From Anarhynchus alexandrinus (Eukaryota > Chordata > Aves > Charadriiformes > Charadriidae): DNA of 64,000 nucleotides. The stretch's first letter is position 1. The number at the start of each line of letters is the position of its first letter. The stretch is from NCBI GenBank assembly GCA_008711295.1, contig VUYV01000061.1, positions 2,827,731 to 2,891,730 on the forward strand. The letters run 5' to 3'. This document shows, piece after piece, positions 24,300 to 34,400 of this stretch. The translations under genes were made by a program, and so were the position numbers. A model generated the notes under the pieces. That model did not search any database, had not been told where the DNA came from, and was given only the letters and a program-made list of their open reading frames with translations.

Positions 24300-24830
24300 T
24301 TGTACTATGTAAGTTTTGCAGCTGGCCCTTGCAGCCCAGGAAAGAGGCTAGGAAGCAAACTATAGAATTACAAGGGTAAACACTTATCATGCATATGAGG
24401 TGTCCCAGCCAAACTGGGGCACACTGAATGTGGTTTTACACAGGGATCTTACACCCTTCAACTGTTTGGGTACAACAGAATTTGACTAATAACTAATTCA
24501 CACAGAAATTACTCACTACTAATCATAGTAAAACTTTGCAAAGCAACTATATTTCTGCAGCATCATCAGTGTTCTTGCTGCTTGTCCATTGATCCAGATG
24601 TCCCTGGAGTCAGTCTTGCTGTAGGACTTATCTGTGACATCAGATACTGGGAGGGTTTCAAAGGTGTTTTAGAGAGGCTAGGATGTTACCATTACCTTGG
24701 TTGCCCAGGGGGATCTTTTATCCTTCATGGACAGCTCTAAAAAGCAAAGTCCTTATTTCCAGGGCTGGGCTCTTCTGGTGCTTGTGATGAGGTGTCCTTT
24801 TGTTTGCTTTACTTAAACGTGAACAATACC
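24300..24830. mobile_element. Possible LTR-like repeat
   Basis: The segment has blocks such as GAGGTGTCCCAGCCAAACTGG and GATCTTACACCC that I associate with avian endogenous-retrovirus LTRs, and it is richer in GC than its flanks. Boundaries and family are uncertain, and no target duplication was identified. Confidence 0.35.
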
Positions 24831-24905
24831 TCCAGTAAAATTCCACTACCTCATTACATTGCAGTGTATATTGTAAACTAGTATGTATTAACAAAGTTAA
24901 TATGC

Positions 24906-24949
24906 TTTCATACTATAATTGATATAATCATACTATGATTGATATAATA
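24906..24949 (+). repeat. 20-bp tandem duplication
   Basis: Two adjacent copies of CATACTATAATTGATATAAT occur, the second with one change (ATGATT). It is a small local duplication in non-coding DNA of the decayed copy. Confidence 0.8.
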
Positions 24950-25456
24950 GTTAGGGAAGGAAATTTTCATAACAGTTGCAGGTACAGCATTTTAAAATAG
25001 AGGCTTCTAAAGAAACAGAAAAATAATACTAGCTAAAATTAGTACTCTTTTCACCTCTTTTTTTCTCGGTAATTGTTAAAAGGTTTGAATTTTTAAGAAA
25101 CACCTATTCATCCCGAGGCAAAGAACATGCTTGTAAAAATCTCGGGTCGGATTCATTTTAGCCAAAGTGGGTAGAACAGAGACTCTGTATATACAAAGTG
25201 AGGAAAGATTTCCCAGGGTGTAAAAGGATCTTGATCATTAAAATATTAGATGAAGAACACGGCTGAATTTTTCTTTAATAAAAAGTAAGTCTTCAAGATT
25301 TTCAGTTGTTTTTTTGTAACTTCAAATTTATAGTGGCAGTGCTTAAATAACACTAGTATGAAGAAGTTTTTTGTATGGGTTGGAGAAGAATTGTGTGTAA
25401 GTATGGGTACCCTTACATTTTATGTCATTTATGTAATTTCTGTTTATACTTCTCAG

Positions 25457-25770
25457 GTAATGAATTCACTGACTCAGAACTGGCATCTTAATGGGTTCTA
25501 ATAATGTATGAACAGCTATCTCTCCTCTTGTGTGCTCGTCTGGAAATTATGATAATTGCTTATGCAGCAATTACAAACTCATGCAGAAAGTTTCAATGCT
25601 GTAAGGATGTAATTAAAAGGCTTATAAGGACACACTTCATATCCAGGATGGATATATTTCAGGAAATGCACATGAAATTCTATCGATTGTGTTTTATTAC
25701 TGGTTTTGAGGATATTAATGACAAACACGTAGGCAATCTAATTTCAAAACAGCCACATGAGAAAGGTATT
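25457..25770 (+). pseudogene. Relic exon(s) near the C-terminus of the DDX60 copy
   Basis: After CTTCTCAG the frame reads GNEFTDSELAS and then TAA, matching GKECEDSQLVS of human DDX60 as recalled. In another frame TAISPLVCSSGNYDN matches VAISPFVCLSGNFDD. Further on, KFYRLCFITGF resembles DFYKHGSLIGL. Several frame changes and stops separate these blocks. A weak donor, AAAG|GTATTC, follows at 25,766. Confidence 0.85.
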
Positions 25771-25929
25771 CTTATTTTACGAAGAACACTTTTCTGTTTA
25801 ATGTCAAATTCTTTGTCTCTTCTTTTACAGCCATATGCAATTTAGTGATGATCAACAAATTTTATACCTGGAAAAGTTTGTTTCATGCCCTTAAATTTGA
25901 CAGTATACATCAGATTTACTTTTCTAGGT

Positions 25930-26900
25930 AAATATTTGGTCTAACCAGTAGTGGGGCTGAGCATGTGTCCCCATCAGGTATACAAACAAATGGATATATA
26001 CAACACTTACATATAAACACAGCTGGCCACATAGATCAAGGGAGTCAGAGAAAAATTCAGCATTCACTGGCTGGTAAGAAGGCCCTTTAGTGGGAAATAT
26101 ATACAATGCAGGTCCAAACAGTAGCTGGGCCTGCATGCCTGTGTACTTGGGCTATCCAGTGGCTGGCCGTGGATCCTGGCTCTCCCCAGTTGCCTCCTGC
26201 ACAGGAGGAAATACATGTACATGGAAACAAGCCTCAGATGAGCCTGAGACCGTAGAGTCTTGCCAGTATTTGGTCTGGACCCCCTGGTAGCCGGCTCCTG
26301 CAGGGGTCTCGCCCTTAGAGACATGCGTACCTGGCTCCCAGGCCACTTCATGTGCTTGCTGGCAGGTTTGGCTTGATAGTCACTAGGGATTGCACTCTGA
26401 CTTACATACCCTCACTCACTCCCGTTTCTGGTTCCACAGACACATGGACCCCTGTGACCCATGCATAGTCTGACAGTAGTTGCTGGCACTGAGACCTCCA
26501 TACACACATGTGCACACAGAACAGGTAGTCCCTCAACCAGGAAGGTGGTTAGAAATGGAGCTTAATGAGCAGACAGGACAGTCTGTGCTGATTAGGTGCA
26601 GGTGCATGGCTAGACAAGCATTCTGCCCAGCAACCTGTTTACATGCAATCAGCCTATTGCCTCCTTATCCCTCTGTTTTCCCATGCTTGTTCATGCCCCT
26701 CCTCCCCCTAGATATCTCCCTCCTCTAGAGCAAAACCACTGTTGGGATCCTACTCTAGTAGCTTGCTTACCATTGTGCTAGGAAGCAGAGTAATTTGTCC
26801 ACACAGAATGGGCTGCAAGCCCACTTCAGAAATCTCACACGAATGGGTAAGACATTATAAGCAGATGCAGATCCCTAAAGTCTGGGAGAGACTCATTCCT
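25930..26900. mobile_element. Possible LTR or other repeat-derived block
   Basis: This block is clearly richer in GC than its surroundings and has low-complexity CA-type stretches (for example near 26,505). Short open frames occur in several registers without any recognisable protein. The composition and phrases such as AAGAAGGCCCTTTAGTGGGAA suggest an old avian LTR. The family and ends are not secure. Confidence 0.35.
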
Positions 26901-27223
26901 TCTTCCTAGAAACCGAATAGAAATATATCAAAATCTAGCTGGTGTGCCGAAATGGAGCTGAAATATTTGGATATTGGAGAGCTGTCTATGATGACTAGTT
27001 TCAAGAAAAACTGACAAGATAAACGTGACCGAAGTTTCAACATTTAGAAAGTTCAATGAGAAAATGCACAGTAAAAATACAAATAAAAATGATTGGGTAA
27101 CTATGAATAGTTCCTAATTTAAAACTTCAGCTTGTTCAGAATAACTCTATCTTAACACTAAGCAAAGAATTTTTCTTCCACATAAAAGCATGGGCACATT
27201 TAATCTTTCCCTTTTATTTTCCA

Positions 27224-27275
27224 GTGTTTCTTTAAGTGATGTCTCAGAAATGTGGGGAAAGTTCTATGGCTGGTG
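27224..27275 (+). pseudogene. Possible last-exon trace of the DDX60 copy
   Basis: After TTTTCCAG a frame reads SVSLSDVSEMW. Human DDX60 as recalled has SVSLRELCEN near its C-terminus, encoded close to the gene's end. The position is right for the final exon of the decayed copy. The similarity covers only about ten residues, so it may be chance. Confidence 0.4.
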
Positions 27276-27299
27276 TTAGACCACACAAGCAGAGAGTTC

Positions 27300-28180
27300 C
27301 TTACGGTATGGCCTTTATGCGTACTACTGTTTGAAAAGTAATCAAAGCAGTACTGGATTTCTTATCACTACTTTCTGTAGTTTGTGTTGTTACAGTAAGG
27401 TTAATGAAAGAAATTAAAATAGTCATACATTTAGTTTAATCTTTGGGTCAAAAAATTCTCCATTTCAGACATGTACTAGTCTTTCCACCATCTGTATTGA
27501 ATTTAGGGCTAGATTCCAAAACCAGTTGAGGCACAACTTATGCAAAATTTGAATTTATGCACTTATTTTAATGGAGAGAGCTTAGCTTAGCTTAAGATAG
27601 GTGGCTCCTGACAGCTTCAAGTAAGTGTTGGGGAATTTTTATTGTACCCCTTGAGGTGAATAAAATACACATTTGTGCTTAGGTATAAAGTGATTTATTG
27701 GACAATGCATTGGACAGAGTCCTACTGCCATAAGCGGTTCTATGGGGAGTCTACAAAGATGTGGCATGAGTTGATTCCTTATGCATGCTTGCACCAGCAC
27801 CAGTCATATCATTACAAATCAATACTGTAGCATTTCTTGTTTTATCAACAAGGGAATTTGTTTTCTCTTATATTGAGTCATTCCACCTCTGGTATTCCTG
27901 TTTCTATTGTTTAACCTGGTTCTGGAGTTACTTTCCTACTGCCAGGACCAGGTCATTCCTCGGTCTCCAGTTACTGTTGCTGAACAGTTACAATTTGAAT
28001 TTCCCCTTCTTAAGATGTCCCAAGTTAAAATTTTTGCAGCTGTTTTTCTATACTAGATGGTTACTGCCAACTGATCAATGATTTTTAGGCACTCTGATTC
28101 ACGCTTGAAAGAATGGCTGACTCAGATCCTCATCTCAGGCATCTATCTGTACCCCTTTCCACTTTGTACCTCTTTCCTGC
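27300..28180. other. No gene recognised
   Basis: Between the last possible trace of the decayed copy and the LTR-like segment I find no coding family, splice pattern or RNA gene. A moderately long open frame at 27,785-28,081 is rich in phenylalanine and leucine, has no recognisable motif and is probably chance. Confidence 0.6.
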
Positions 28181-28184
28181 TTGT

Positions 28185-28680
28185 GGGTCAACACAAATAC
28201 AGGGAGACTGCTTACCAGTTACCATTGCAGGCAAACCAGACTCGACTTGGGGAGAAGTAATTTAACTTATTGCAAATTAAAATAGATTTTGGTAGTAAGA
28301 AATAATAAAAAAAAAATTTAAACACCACCTTCCCCCCCTTCCCTTTCTTACATCAACTTCACTCCTTCATTTTTGACTTCTCTGTCCCTCCCCATACCCT
28401 GAGCGGTACAGGGGGGATGAGGGGTTGTGGGGGTTAGTCAGGACATAACAGTTTTTCTTGACGCTTTACCCCTTTTCCAGTGTGAGTCCCCTCCATGGGC
28501 TGCAGGCCTTCAGGATAAATCTGCTCTAATGTGGGCTTTCCACAGGCTGTGGTTCTTTCAGGACATATCTACCTGCTCCAGCATAGGGCCCTTCATGCAC
28601 TAGTGTTCCTCACTCTTTTTTTATTGTTTTTTTTCCTTTTCCCCCTTCCTCGCTCCTCTGCATGACTGGTGTTTTTGCTC
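28185..28680 (+). mobile_element. Diverged avian ERV LTR segment
   Basis: It contains GGGTCAACACAAATACAGGG, CAAACCAGACTCGACTTGGG and AGTAATTTAACTTATTGCAAATT, followed by a C-rich stretch and CTGCTC...GTGGG...TCC units. This is the same layout as the LTR at 17,994, but more decayed. It ends about 1.1 kb upstream of the DDX60 promoter. Confidence 0.65.
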
Positions 28681-28775
28681 TTTCTTCAATATGTTTTCAT
28701 GTAGCATGAAAATATTTTTTCATGTGGCACCAGATTCCTCAGGAAAGTGAAACGTCTGGTCTGTCTTTTAGTTAG

Positions 28776-29250
28776 GTGAATAGCAAAGCTAAAATACACT
28801 TTTCTAAACCAAAATACATCATCCAAAAGGATGGAGAATTGAATCTAAAGGTCTGTCTTCAGGACCTAATTAAAAGTTATCTTAAAAATCTGTTGAAGCA
28901 TTGGGCTAAAGATCATCTCCCAGTTAATTTGAGGCAAGGAAATAAAGAGTTCCAATTATTTCCCAGAGTGTTACCTACCAAAGCAAAAGAACGTGTGCTG
29001 AGAGGATGGAGGAGGGGCTTATCTTGGCTAGGTAAACAAAACAATTCTGATATGCTGGAGCACTGTGGGTGTGCTACTATGCTGTAAAAGATACCCATCC
29101 CCCGAGTTTCTGGAATCTTTGTACGGGTCTCAAGGGAAATGCAAGATGTGGAAGAGACCTCTGATCTCTTTACATGGACAGTGTTACGTGTCAGCTGTCC
29201 ACCGGGAAGGCTGTCAAAAACCTACCTGGATCCATGAGGAGACTACTTAG
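28776..29250 (+). other. Two adjacent unidentified open frames
   Basis: A 103-codon frame (28,776-29,087) rich in lysine and leucine overlaps a 61-codon frame (29,065-29,250) containing CCKRYPSPEF, CKMWKRP and CYVSAVHREGC. The second has spaced cysteines. They lie just downstream of an LTR-like segment, so they may be remnants of an endogenous retroviral interior, but I recognise no retroviral domain. Chance is possible. Confidence 0.25.
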
Positions 29251-29782
29251 ATATGTAACCCCAGTGGGTTTTCTGCCCTACGTCCTGCACAAGTATCTGA
29301 TCTAAAGAGGAGCTGGGCTTTGCATTTCTAGCCAAGGCAATCTGATAAGTAAACTGTGTTTTTCCCAAGTGTTGTTTCAACAGTAATTGGGTACATAGGT
29401 TCCCTTGCGAATCGAGGCTTTGCTATTTTAAACTTAGTGTTAGGGGTCCAGGACTGTTCCTGCTAAAAGATTTGCTGGAAATGCTAAAAAGTTGTGTGAA
29501 GTATATTTATTAGTTTATCTTTATATGGAATTTCCTCCTTTACGAATCCCGGCTGGTAGACGAATAGATTGTGGTAAATAAAGGGGCAGAAATAAGAATT
29601 AACATTTTCTTCACCAGATGTGCAACCTGCATTAACAAGATTTTTTAAGCAATGTGGGCTTAATGGCTCTTGGACCATCACCTGAAGCCACCATGACGGA
29701 AAAGCATAACTGAGTGGAAGCAATGAAATACCGATAACACGTTGCAGTGCTGTGTTCACGGACGCAGTTTCCCTGGCACATC

Positions 29783-29794
29783 GGAAACGAAACC
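29783..29794 (+). promoter_or_regulatory. IRF-type half-site pair
   Basis: GGAAACGAAACC contains AANNGAAA, the core bound by interferon regulatory factors. The two GAAA units are one base closer than in a full ISRE. It lies 41 bases upstream of the perfect ISRE core. Confidence 0.6.
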
Positions 29795-29823
29795 TGAACT
29801 TGCTGGCCTGGTCGTGCCGGGAA

Positions 29824-29837
29824 CGGAAACCGAAAGC
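29824..29837 (+). promoter_or_regulatory. ISRE (interferon-stimulated response element)
   Basis: CGGAAACCGAAAGC matches GAAANNGAAA exactly, and also the stricter IRF form GAAASYGAAASY. It is immediately followed by an inverted CCAAT box. ISGF3 and IRF factors bind such sites in interferon-stimulated genes, and DDX60 is one of these in mammals. Confidence 0.85.
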
Positions 29838-29899
29838 TATTGGCATGGGCGGGGGGGGGCCCAATCCTGGGGCAGCCCGTCATCGACGCCTTAAATGCA

Positions 29900-29947
29900 G
29901 GGTAGCGGCGGAGCCGGGCCGGGTGGTGGAGCGTGCAGCAGCAGCAG
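29900..29947 (+). other. DDX60: Likely non-coding first exon of DDX60
   Basis: A GC-rich sequence containing GCGGCGGAGCCGGGCCGGG ends at GCAGCAGCAG|GTACTG, a good splice donor, at 29,947. It holds no ATG. The transcription start is not shown by the sequence, so the left edge is a guess. Splicing would join it to the coding exon beginning near 31,100. Confidence 0.5.
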
Positions 29948-29964
29948 GTACTGTCCGGGCTGGG

Positions 29965-30110
29965 GCTTTACCAAATTGTGGTTAGGGTTGTCTTTAGTGT
30001 AGGGCTTGGGGCTGTGGCTGGGATTGTGGTTAGGACTAGTGTTGGGTTTGGGGCTGGGAGGGGCTGGGGTTGGGGTTTGCATTAGAGGTGCAGTTGGTTT
30101 AGGGCTGGAT
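29965..30110 (+). repeat. G-rich telomere-like minisatellite in intron 1
   Basis: A run of degenerate GGGNTN units (GTGGTTAGGGTTG, GGGTTTGGGGCTGGGAGGGG, GGGGTTGGGGTTTGC) occupies the start of the first intron on the coding strand. Several closely spaced runs of three to four G's could form G-quadruplexes. It resembles degenerate TTAGGG-type sequence but is not a perfect telomere repeat. Confidence 0.8.
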
Positions 30111-31116
30111 GGGGTGGCTGGACTGCAGGCAGGGGAACATCTGGGACTTTGTGGGCGGCAAGGGAGCACCCTCCAGGGTAGATAAGCAACAGGAGTGCTG
30201 GTAGGGTGCCAAAGCCACTTTCTTGTCCCTCTGCCCATGCTGTAGCCCCAGGCACCTCAGATATCAGTGTGCAGAAAAGCACCCAAGTAGCAAAGTATTT
30301 AAGCCTTTCTTTGAAAGGAAATAGAGCAGTCCATACATAAGTATGTGCAGATACTGTTTTGCTTTCTTTGAGAGCAGCTGACTTTACATTTTCAGTTATG
30401 GAAAGTCACACTTGCTTAGGAGATTGCTGAAGTAGTGATGGCCATTTTCTAGGTAAGCGACAATTTCAGCATGCAAAAATACATGATTCATCCCAGAATG
30501 GTGTTCTGAAGCCTTTGATACAGCTTTTTCAATTTAGATAGGAAAATGGTGAAAAGTCTCAGGTTTATTGCTGCCTTGACAAAAAGTATGTACACAGGTA
30601 CACAAAAGGTGACTTTATGTAGCTGTATCTATATAAATAGCTTACATTTCTTGAAAATAAGTCTAAAGTTCCACTGTAAAGTTACAAATAGATAATAAAA
30701 ATGGATTTTTGTTTCTTTTTTCTGCAACTTCATTTGCTAGGAGTTTAATGCAAGGTGAAAATCAGAAAGAAAATTGCATCTGAGCATTGAGTTTGTGGAA
30801 TCTGAAAAATGGATGTTGCACTTTAGTTTGTTTTGTTAGTTTTTTAAGAAAGGTTTTAAGAAAACAGGTAAGTAATGCTCCTCTAGTAAACTTTAAGAAA
30901 GACAAAAGCTGATGTTTTCCTTATAGTTCATAAAAATATTTATTGATTTGAAAATTAAAATATGTCTCACAGGGATGTTCACAAAAGACTTTCTGACTTT
31001 TCTTAAAGTTTTATTTAAGTATGATTATGAAGTAGATAATTTAATGGTCGAAGCCTGAGAGTGTACCGTATTTCCTGAAAATTCTCTCTTGATTACTTAG
31101 AGTTTTCTTTTTTTGG

Positions 31117-31486
31117 ATGCCAGAATCAAGATCTATGATGGATTCTGCAGAAGATTATTTCAAGAAAATAATTCATAGTGATGCAAATGAGAATGCTAGT
31201 AATGATGACAAGGAGAGTGAGAAAATAGGCTTCATTCCAACAAAGGAAGATGAAGAGAGTGGGAGTACAAGTGACAGTGATGAGGAGGATAAGACCGGTG
31301 GCAAAGTGGAAGCAGATGTTATGAAGATGCTTAAAGAAGAGGAAGACAGAGAAAAAGAAGCCCAAGACCCAGATTACCGTGATGCTTATAGTATCTTGAC
31401 CACTGAAGAAGGGATACATCAGGCATCACAAACTGAAGGCAAGGATTTCAGCATTCTCCAGCATGAATGTGATTCTCAAAGCCCTG
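31117..31486 (+). CDS. DDX60: DDX60 exon 2: acidic N-terminal extension
   Basis: It encodes about 123 residues rich in Asp, Glu and Ser, with blocks such as [14 protein letters not shown] and [12 protein letters not shown]. No structured domain is evident. The acceptor may be TTACTTAG at 31,100, with the start at 31,117, or GATGCCAG at 31,123, with the start at 31,135 or 31,138. The donor CCCTG|GTGAGG leaves phase 1, which joins exon 3 perfectly. Human DDX60 as recalled lacks this part and starts in the equivalent of exon 3. Confidence 0.8.
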
Positions 31487-34400
31487 GTGAGGACCTGTTA
31501 TTAGCTTATGCTCGTGTCTGTGGCTTCTATTGCAATGTCTTACCTTTTGGCTCTTTTGTAATTAATTGATGAGTTATGGTTATGTGGCTCCATCGATAAC
31601 CATGTATGTGGTCATTTTAGAAATAAGAAACCATCTTGAATTTCTGAAGAAGTTGAGGCTACACAGTTGGGCATCCCTATCAAAAGCTCAGTAAGTACAG
31701 TGGGGTTCATGGAAAGAAATGTAATAAAGGGTAATAAAAATAGTTTCTTTGAACTAAGTAGACATCACAGAGACATCTTAGAGAAAGAAGCTATGTGCTT
31801 GCCACCTAGGTTTGTGGAAAACTAGGAGACCTAAGGCATGCTTAGGATTTCATACTTCCTCCAGCCACATGAAGGAAGATTCCTAATATAATAGAAAGTC
31901 TGCCCAGAGTAGGGATTGCTTGGACGTTTTAGGAACTGATATACAATTTTAACTATTGCTATTTATTCTTTTTCAAATTCTCTGTCATGCTTTTTTTGAG
32001 CATGTTTCCTGACATGTTTTAAGGCTGCTACTTATACAGCATTTAAAACAATTTGCCAACAAAATTTTCCTTTTCATATATACTTTCTGTGTTTTTGCAC
32101 ATCAGTTCTCATGCATGATCTTCTGCAGCTCCAGATTCTGATTCCTTTCCCTGCTTGATATGGAAAAGAATTAGCAGTAGTGACATTTACATTGACAGTG
32201 AAGTCAATGTAAAGCTCTGCATTCTGGAGCTAACATGCTAAAGAGATTAGTATTAATTAAAGGCAGACAATTTAAGTGTAGTAAGACAGAAGTTCATGTA
32301 GCTTTTGTTCGTGGAAGTCTACTCATTGCATCAGGTAATGAACTGGACCTGTAAACCAGAGGCTGTTGATCCCAGCCAGAAAGGAAAGTTGTGTCTTCCC
32401 AGGTGTGGATCCGAGGTGATATGTATCGAGCATTTTTCACAGCATTGAAGAAAACAAGCATGTTCTTACCATTAGAGTATGAATGTTCTCATAATAGGCA
32501 TTAGTATTGTAATATGTAATAGTGTAGTATGTAATAGACAAAACATGAAAGCAGAGACAAAACATGAAAGCAGAGAACCTTTACTAGAAGGGCTTGCCTC
32601 TTCTTCATGTCGACATGCAGAAGTTCTTCTGACTCCTTGGTCTCTCTTGGGTAAAACAACATGTCCCTGGACTTTCGTGGATTCTTAAAGAGCTGGAGAA
32701 AGCAGTCAATTCTGTATTAAACTATTATGTATTAAAAACTACTGATGTGCTGCCTGTTCATACTTGCCATCTTCAGTGAAGAGGATTTGTTTCAAGTTTG
32801 ACCTAAGACTGATTAATGCAAATTTTATCAACTTTCATGTTTTTCTAAAATGGGAAGGGGATGATGAAGTCTTTTAATTCTTTGGTCTCTTGAAGGAATG
32901 TATTGTGATTGTATTCCTCTTGCTGTTAAGGTATTTTTCTTGCCATAGATGTTCCTTGGATGAGGGAGGTAGTTGTCATTGTCATGATAGTTGTTGATAG
33001 CCCACTTGCTATTTTTAGCTGGAAACTCAGGCAGGAACGCTCTCAAAATATATTATGTGGTTATTTCCTGTGGGGTATTTCTTACAGAACAAATAACACT
33101 TTCTGCATAAGCAGACATGGACAAGAGGTGCCACATAAGTCACAGAAGCCTCAGATGCTACAAAATCTTCCAGAGCTGTAAAGGAGACAATTGTTTATAC
33201 GTTCAATAACTGAAAGGATTGCAAGCTATTTAGGACTAATGTTAGATCCAATGAAGATAGTTTGCTATTGATTTAATTTATACATTTAGTGTTTAGCTGA
33301 TTTAATGGACAAAAGCATTTATTTTAAAATCTATTAGTATCAAATTTTTTCTGTCCCATGTCCTCAACTTTTCTTTGAGTAATGTAATGTACATGCTTTT
33401 TCTTTTTCTTTCAGGTATGTCAGTCTGTTAAAAGACTTTGTTGAGTCTGAATTCTTTGTGATAGATGGGGATTCCTTACTACTTATGTTTTTAGATTCGA
33501 AAACACAATATCTAAACTTCTTCTACCAAATTGAATGCTTCCTGCAGGATTTCACTGAAAAAGGAGCAAAATATGTCATTGTTTTCTTCAAGGTACTGAA
33601 CAAGTAACATTTGTTTGCTGTTTAAACCACTTCTCTCCTTCAAAACCAACTGCTTGATTCTAATCAGGTTTGGGAAACTGTTCATTGTTTCAACAAATGT
33701 AACTGAATAATTTCATTGTTTTTATTTCCCACAGGATGCAGAACAGCTGTACTTTCTGTATCCTCATTTTCTTTTCTTACGTACTGCCTTAATAGAACAC
33801 CTGAGGCATAATACAGGCACAACTGTTCATACAGAATTTTCCAATTGTTTATCGTCCAAATGGGAGATTTTCCTGAAGAAAAGCTATCCTTACTTCATCA
33901 TCGTATCTGACATAGGACTGAACTCTCGCCAAACAGACTTTTTATCTATTTTAATTGCTCATTCATTGTCAAAGAAAGTCAACATTGTGCTTGCTTCAGG
34001 GCAGGAGTATGATATTCTTAGAATTTACGGATATCATGTTCAGAGTGTGTATCAACACAGATTATTTTTTCAAAAGGTAAGTTACACAATTTTGTTGTTG
34101 GTTTACAATAACTGTTATTCTACTTCACAGATTTAATTAAAATATCTCAATATGAGTATTATACTTTATCTATTAAAATTATAAAGCACTGATACGTGGC
34201 TTATTCTATGTTTCTTTAATCTGCTGGTCTTGAAATCCTTAACAGGCAAACATTGTGCTTGGTGGCAAATTCCTGCCCTGTTCTCTATGGTCTCATTTTA
34301 CATCCTTGTTAAGGATTCTACTTAAGATATGGTAGTCTCAAATACAGCCTTTCCTATATGTTTGCTCTCACATGTCTTAGTTGACTTGTAATATGCCAGA

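Larger units (their letters stand above)
11529..25770 (+). pseudogene. Decayed tandem paralogue of DDX60
   Basis: Nine relic exons occur in the same order and orientation as DDX60 exons. They start with the lysine/glutamate-rich exon that precedes the helicase core, pass through the motif I exon and a degraded motif VI exon, and end in the C-terminal region. Introns sit at the same positions, so this is a duplicated gene and not a processed copy. Several exons carry stops or frameshifts, and some splice sites are lost, for example AAC|TTACGA after the motif I exon and CAG|ATATGC after the next. Counterparts of exons 19-20 (motifs II and III) and of exons 22-29 were not found. The N-terminal half is missing or unrecognisable. 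CR1 and LTR elements have inserted between exons. The protein traces differ widely from the intact gene downstream, so the duplication is old. Confidence 0.9.
29745..29900 (+). promoter_or_regulatory. DDX60: DDX60 promoter, GC-rich and interferon-responsive
   Basis: A compact GC-rich block precedes the likely first exon. It holds an ISRE core, a second IRF-type site, an inverted CCAAT box (ATTGG at 29,839-29,843), a GC box (GGGCGGGGG from 29,847) and a forward CCAAT (29,861-29,865). No canonical TATA box is present, although CTTAAATG occurs at about 29,890. The composition fits a housekeeping-like start with interferon control, as expected for DDX60, an interferon-stimulated gene in mammals. 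Confidence 0.75.

Noticed and set aside
29484..29883. Minus-strand open frames across the DDX60 promoter
   Set aside because: Their length comes from GC-rich sequence read in antisense. The repetitive arginine/phenylalanine composition mirrors the ISRE-type repeats.
31126..31419. Minus-strand open frame of 97 codons opposite DDX60 exon 2
   Set aside because: It is the hydrophobic antisense shadow of an acidic coding exon.
32401..32472. Candidate exon reading [20 protein letters not shown] after CTTCCCAG
   Set aside because: Its phase does not fit between exons 3 and 4, it lacks a good donor, and exon 3 already joins exon 4 exactly.
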